64,000 bases of DNA from Actinomycetes bacterium (GTDB lineage: Bacteria; Actinomycetota; Acidimicrobiia; Acidimicrobiales; Acidimicrobilacustridaceae): the NCBI GenBank assembly GCA_029782145.1, contig JAKOVH010000030.1, positions 248,001-312,000 of the forward strand. The letters run 5' to 3'. The notes below the pieces were generated by a model. It did no database searches. It saw only the letters and a list, made by a program, of their open reading frames with translations, and had not been told where the DNA came from. Shown piece by piece: positions 61,018-64,000 of the stretch. The translations under genes and the position numbers were made by a program. Each line of letters begins with the position of its first letter. Position 1 is the first letter of the stretch.

Positions 61018-62028
61018 GTGCTGCTCCCCGCCCTCGCGGCGGCCGCGACGGCGGCCGGCCCCCACGCCGGCGTCGTCGGTTCGATCCCCAGCCCCAGCTC
61101 GAACCGGCTCGGGCCGTTGCACATGTACGGGTTGATGATCGCCCTCGGGGTGATCGCCGCCATCGAGGTGTCGCGCGCCCGCTGGCGCCACCGGGGCGGC
61201 GACCCCGACGACATCTACGCCATCGCCTTCCTGGCCGTCCCGGCCGGCCTGATCGGGGCGCGCCTCTACCACGTCGTCACCGACTGGAACCGCCTGTACG
61301 CCGACGGCCGCTGGTGGCCCGAGGCGTTCAAGGTCTGGAACGGCGGGCTCGGCATCCCCGGGGGCATCGCCGCCGGTGTGGCGGTCGGGCTGTGGGTCGC
61401 CCGCCGGCGCGCCATCCGCCTGCCGGCGGTGCTCGACGCGGTGGTGCCCACCCTGCCCCTCGCCCAGGCCATCGGCCGCATCGGGAACTGGTGGAACCAG
61501 GAGCTCTTCGGGCGGCCGACCACGCTGCCGTGGGGCCTGGAGATCTCGCCGCGCAACCGACCGGTCGGCTACGAGGCCTACGCCACGTTCCATCCCACGT
61601 TCCTCTACGAGATGCTCTGGAACCTGGCGCTGTTCGGCCTGCTGGTGTGGATCGACCGCCACCGGCGGCTGCGGCCGGGCAACCTGTTGCCCCTCTACGT
61701 CGGCGGCTACTTCCTCGGGCGGCTCTGGATCGAGGCGCTGCGCATCGACACCGCCACCAGGATCGCCGGGCTGCGGGTCAACCTGTGGCTGTCGATCATC
61801 GGCATCGGCGGTGCGCTGGTCGTCCTCGCCGTGCGCGGCGTGCGCCGGCGGCCGGGCGACTCCGACGAGCCCTACCGCGACGGCCACCGCTGGACGTCCC
61901 ACGGCGACGACACCGCGGTCGAGCACGCCGAAGACGGCGACGCAGACGACGACGAGGGCGACGACGTCGGGGACGTCGACGATGTCGAGGTCAGCGACGA
62001 GCCAGCGGGGGGCCCATCTCCGACGTGA
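61018..62028 (+). CDS. lgt: Prolipoprotein diacylglyceryl transferase
   Basis: A 336-residue membrane enzyme. The Lgt signature GRIGNWWNQELFG lies at about 155-167, with HMYGLMIALGV, IPGGIAAGVAVGLW and YVGGYFLGRLWIEALRID in the usual order. It transfers diacylglycerol to the lipobox Cys of prolipoproteins such as the receptor proteins at 4.9-7.8 kb. The tail of about 55 residues after the last helix is very acidic (EDGDADDDEGDDVGD) and not needed for the fold. GTG at 61018 follows the FadE5-like stop directly. Its end overlaps the convergent kinase gene by 38 bases. Confidence 0.93.
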   Translation: MLLPALAAAATAAGPHAGVVGSIPSPSSNRLGPLHMYGLMIALGVIAAIEVSRARWRHRGGDPDDIYAIAFLAVPAGLIGARLYHVVTDWNRLYADGRWWPEAFKVWNGGLGIPGGIAAGVAVGLWVARRRAIRLPAVLDAVVPTLPLAQAIGRIGNWWNQELFGRPTTLPWGLEISPRNRPVGYEAYATFHPTFLYEMLWNLALFGLLVWIDRHRRLRPGNLLPLYVGGYFLGRLWIEALRIDTATRIAGLRVNLWLSIIGIGGALVVLAVRGVRRRPGDSDEPYRDGHRWTSHGDDTAVEHAEDGDADDDEGDDVGDVDDVEVSDEPAGGPSPT

Positions 62029-63028
62029 AGTCCCACGGCAGCTCGGGATCGAGCCCGTCGGCGAGCCGGTCGAGGTGGCTGATGCCCCGCGAGGTGCGGT
62101 CGAGGCGGTTGACCGGGTGGTGGGGCGACAGCTCCGAGGCCGGGCGCGGCGGCGGGAACGTCAGCAGCTCCCGCACGTCGTAGGCGATGCAGAACAGCCG
62201 CATCCGGTCGAGGCGGTGGGGGTGGGAGAACAGCTCCGGGTAGTCCTCGGCCAGCCAGTACGGCACCGGGGCGTAGTCGCGGGAATGGGTCTGGGCCTCG
62301 TAGTCCTCGGCCACGTGCAGGTACGGGTAGGCGCAGAACCGCAGCAGCACGTCGAGGTCGAGGTCGTCGGGCCCGCCACGCGCCCACTCGAAGTCGAGCA
62401 GCGCGGTGATCGCCCGCCCGTCCCAGAGGACGTTCTCGAAGTGCAGGTCGCCGTGCACCAGCCGGGTGGTGTCGAACGGCTCGAGCACGGGCGCGGTGTC
62501 CTCGACGATGTTGCGGACCCGTGCGACGAGGCGGGGATCGACGTAGGGCATGGTGTCGAGGGTGGCCAGCGCCCCCATCAGCGGCTCCACCACGTCGTAC
62601 TCACGGTTGGCGAGCAGCTGGGGTGCGGCGTCGATGGCGGGCAGGTCGTCGGGGCAGCGCACGGCGTGGAGGTTGCGCAGCAGCAGCGCGAACTGCCGGG
62701 TGGCGCTGCGCCGCTCGCCGGTGGTCATGGTGGGCCACCGCCGGGCCAGGATCTCGCCGGGCCGGCGGCGCACGATGAGCCAGTCGGCGCCCAGCTCACC
62801 GCCGTAGGCGACGATGTCGGGGTAGCCCACCTCGGGCGGCAGCAGCGGCCCCAGGAACGCCTCGCGGCGCAGGCGCTGGTTGGGCCGGCGGTTCACCCTG
62901 ATCACGACCTCGTCGGAGATCCACACCTCGTTGGTGACGCTGCTGGCGCGTCGCAGCGGCATGGCGTAGTCGAGCCCGGCCTCGGCCAGGGCCCGTCGGG
63001 CGCGCGCCTCGGCCCACTGGTTGGTCAC
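61991..63028 (-). CDS. APH-family phosphotransferase
   Basis: A 345-residue kinase-fold protein. HGDLHFENVLWDG is the catalytic loop and LLDFEWARGGPDDLDLDVLLRF the metal-binding region. SSVTNEVWISDEVVIRVNRRP is the nucleotide loop. It lacks the surroundings of a resistance gene and, unlike the kinase at 32 kb, has no acyl-CoA dehydrogenase next to it; related proteins phosphorylate sugars, amines or small metabolites. The GTG at 63028 is chosen by chain length. It overlaps the end of lgt by 38 bases in a convergent arrangement. Confidence 0.83.
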   Translation of the reverse strand: MTNQWAEARARRALAEAGLDYAMPLRRASSVTNEVWISDEVVIRVNRRPNQRLRREAFLGPLLPPEVGYPDIVAYGGELGADWLIVRRRPGEILARRWPTMTTGERRSATRQFALLLRNLHAVRCPDDLPAIDAAPQLLANREYDVVEPLMGALATLDTMPYVDPRLVARVRNIVEDTAPVLEPFDTTRLVHGDLHFENVLWDGRAITALLDFEWARGGPDDLDLDVLLRFCAYPYLHVAEDYEAQTHSRDYAPVPYWLAEDYPELFSHPHRLDRMRLFCIAYDVRELLTFPPPRPASELSPHHPVNRLDRTSRGISHLDRLADGLDPELPWDFTSEMGPPLARR

Positions 63029-63225
63029 CGGTGGGCTCCCGGCGTCGGCCCGGTCGGGCAGGAGGGGGTGTCGTCGTCCATGTCTCGCCGTCTCCGTCGG
63101 CACGCAGCGCTGCCGGCTTGACCCCCCTTGTGGCTGGATGCGGCATACCTCGGCCTGGCGCGGTGTTGGCGCCGGAGACCCATCGCCAGCCACCGTACGG
63201 CCCCCGGCCGCGGAAGGGAGACAAC

Positions 63226-63714
63226 ATGGCGCCCTACGACGCCTCCATCGCCTACCTCGACGGCACGCCCGCCGACCTCCACGACCTCGACGACAAGGCG
63301 GTGCTGATCGTCAACGTGGCGTCCAAGTGCGGGCTCACCCCGCAGTACGAGGGGCTGGAGCGCCTGCAGGGGCGCTACGCCGAGCGCGGCTTCACCGTCC
63401 TCGGGGTGCCGTGCAACCAGTTCCTGGGCCAGGAGCCGGGCACGGCCGAGGAGATCCAGGCGTTCTGCTCGACCACCTACGGCGTCACCTTCCCGCTGAC
63501 CGAGAAGGTCGAGGTCAACGGCGAGGGCCGCCACCCGCTCTACCAGGAGCTCACCGCCACTCCCGACGCGGCGGGCGAGGCGGGCGACGTCCAGTGGAAC
63601 TTCGAGAAGTTCCTGGTGGCGCCCGGCGGCGAGGTGGTGGCCCGCTTCCGGCCCACCGTCGACCCCGAGGCCGACGAGATCGTCGCCGCCATCGAGGCCA
63701 ACCTCCCCACCTGA
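63226..63714 (+). CDS. Glutathione peroxidase-family thiol peroxidase
   Basis: A 162-residue GPx-like protein. The peroxidatic Cys is Cys35 in VASKCG, the conserved VPCNQF and WNFEKFLV segments supply the Gln, Asn and Trp, and Cys81 in IQAFC is the likely resolving residue. It should reduce peroxides with thioredoxin rather than glutathione. GGAAGGGAG precedes the ATG at 63226. It diverges from the kinase gene at 63028 and is followed by a long hairpin. It could protect against peroxides made by the oxygenases in this region. Confidence 0.9.
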   Translation: MAPYDASIAYLDGTPADLHDLDDKAVLIVNVASKCGLTPQYEGLERLQGRYAERGFTVLGVPCNQFLGQEPGTAEEIQAFCSTTYGVTFPLTEKVEVNGEGRHPLYQELTATPDAAGEAGDVQWNFEKFLVAPGGEVVARFRPTVDPEADEIVAAIEANLPT

Positions 63715-63758
63715 TCGCCTCTCCCCACCTGATCGCCCCTCCCCACCCCACCCATCCC

Positions 63759-63809
63759 GTTCTGGTGGAGGTTTGACCTCCGAATCGGGGGTCAAACCTC
63801 CACCAGAAC
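63759..63809. terminator. Long hairpin, copy B of a repeated structure
   Basis: Arms of 20 bases (63759-63778 and 63790-63809) are perfectly complementary, and the loop can add three more pairs (CCG-AAT-CGG). The outer arm sequence GTTCTGGTGGAGGTTT is the same as in the hairpin at 46096-46150, but the next base pair is G-C instead of C-G. It follows the peroxidase gene by 44 nt. Confidence 0.7.
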
Positions 63810-63814
63810 CGGGT

Positions 63815-64000
63815 TCGGGGAGGAACGTCGAGCGCCGGTGGGACGGAGGTGGTCACCGCTCGTGGCGACGGGACGGGTAGCCTGGTCACCATTCGTGGCG
63901 GCCGGTCCGGCCGCCCGGCGGCGCCGAGGTGGCGCCGTGCCACCGGAGCGGGCACCCCGGCCGTCGGTCGGCGGACCGCTCCCCAGACCACCGAGGCTCC
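63815..64000. other. Region without a supported gene at the window end
   Basis: I see no credible coding frame here. The 17-base words starting at 63851 and 63884 (GGTCACCGCTCGTGGCG and GGTCACCATTCGTGGCG) are a near-exact direct repeat, and TAGCCT at 63878-63883 could be a -10. This may be the leader or promoter of a gene beyond the window. Confidence 0.35.

Overview
The window is chromosomal DNA of a very GC-rich actinobacterium. Signs are GTG/TTG starts, TANNNT -10 hexamers placed 6-8 nt before leaderless start codons, F420-type oxidoreductases, CYP-type P450s, many FadD/FadE-like enzymes and a WS/DGAT acyltransferase. Gene order and families would fit an Acidimicrobiia-type (Iamia/Ilumatobacter-like) or mycobacterial-type lipid specialist; the exact taxon is inference. 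There are about 55 protein genes. I found no rRNA, tRNA, CRISPR array, transposase or phage gene.

Region 1 (1-11.4 kb): the start of an acyl-CoA dehydrogenase and an aldehyde dehydrogenase (minus strand) diverge from enoyl-CoA hydratase, SDR and TesB thioesterase genes. These are followed by a complete branched-chain-amino-acid-type ABC importer: two near-duplicate lipoprotein receptors, one fused LivH-LivM permease and two ATPases. Region 2 (11.4-25.7 kb): P450, F420-type oxidoreductase, amidohydrolase, FadD3-like ligase, FadE genes, a heteromeric-type acyl-CoA dehydrogenase pair, a KshB-like ferredoxin reductase, an SDR and a Rieske oxygenase with a small unknown partner. Region 3 (25.7-46 kb): three TetR genes, a thiolase/DUF35 pair, a second P450, an ACAD11-like dehydrogenase with a separate kinase, then a six-gene operon (amidohydrolase, flavin monooxygenase, CoA-transferase, CitE-like lyase, DapB-fold reductase, and a DUF35-thiolase fusion). 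A ligase-SDR-TetR module ends this region.

Region 4 (46-64 kb) is more housekeeping: enoyl-CoA hydratases, a frameshifted P450, SDRs, an FmdB-type zinc ribbon, a MBL-NUDIX-TetR operon, WS/DGAT, FadD15-like ligase, a PAS-PAS-GGDEF protein, a FadE5-like dehydrogenase, lgt, an APH kinase and a glutathione peroxidase.

Read together, regions 1-3 look like a catabolic island. It would import a hydrophobic or acidic compound, oxygenate it (Rieske, P450s, flavin monooxygenases), activate it to CoA thioesters, and shorten it by beta-oxidation, aldol/retro-thiolase cleavage and lyase steps. The families resemble those of steroid degradation, but core ring-cleavage genes are absent here, so the substrate is unknown. 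The most interesting signal is a 15-bp palindrome, consensus GAnAAC-N3-GTTCTC, found in nine intergenic regions or sites between 2.2 and 35.2 kb. It often sits on -10 or -35 elements of divergent catabolic promoters and probably marks one TetR regulon. Other points of note are a split/fused DUF35-thiolase pair, a probable 4-hydroxyacyl-CoA phosphorylation/elimination pair, and two long hairpins with compensatory base changes.
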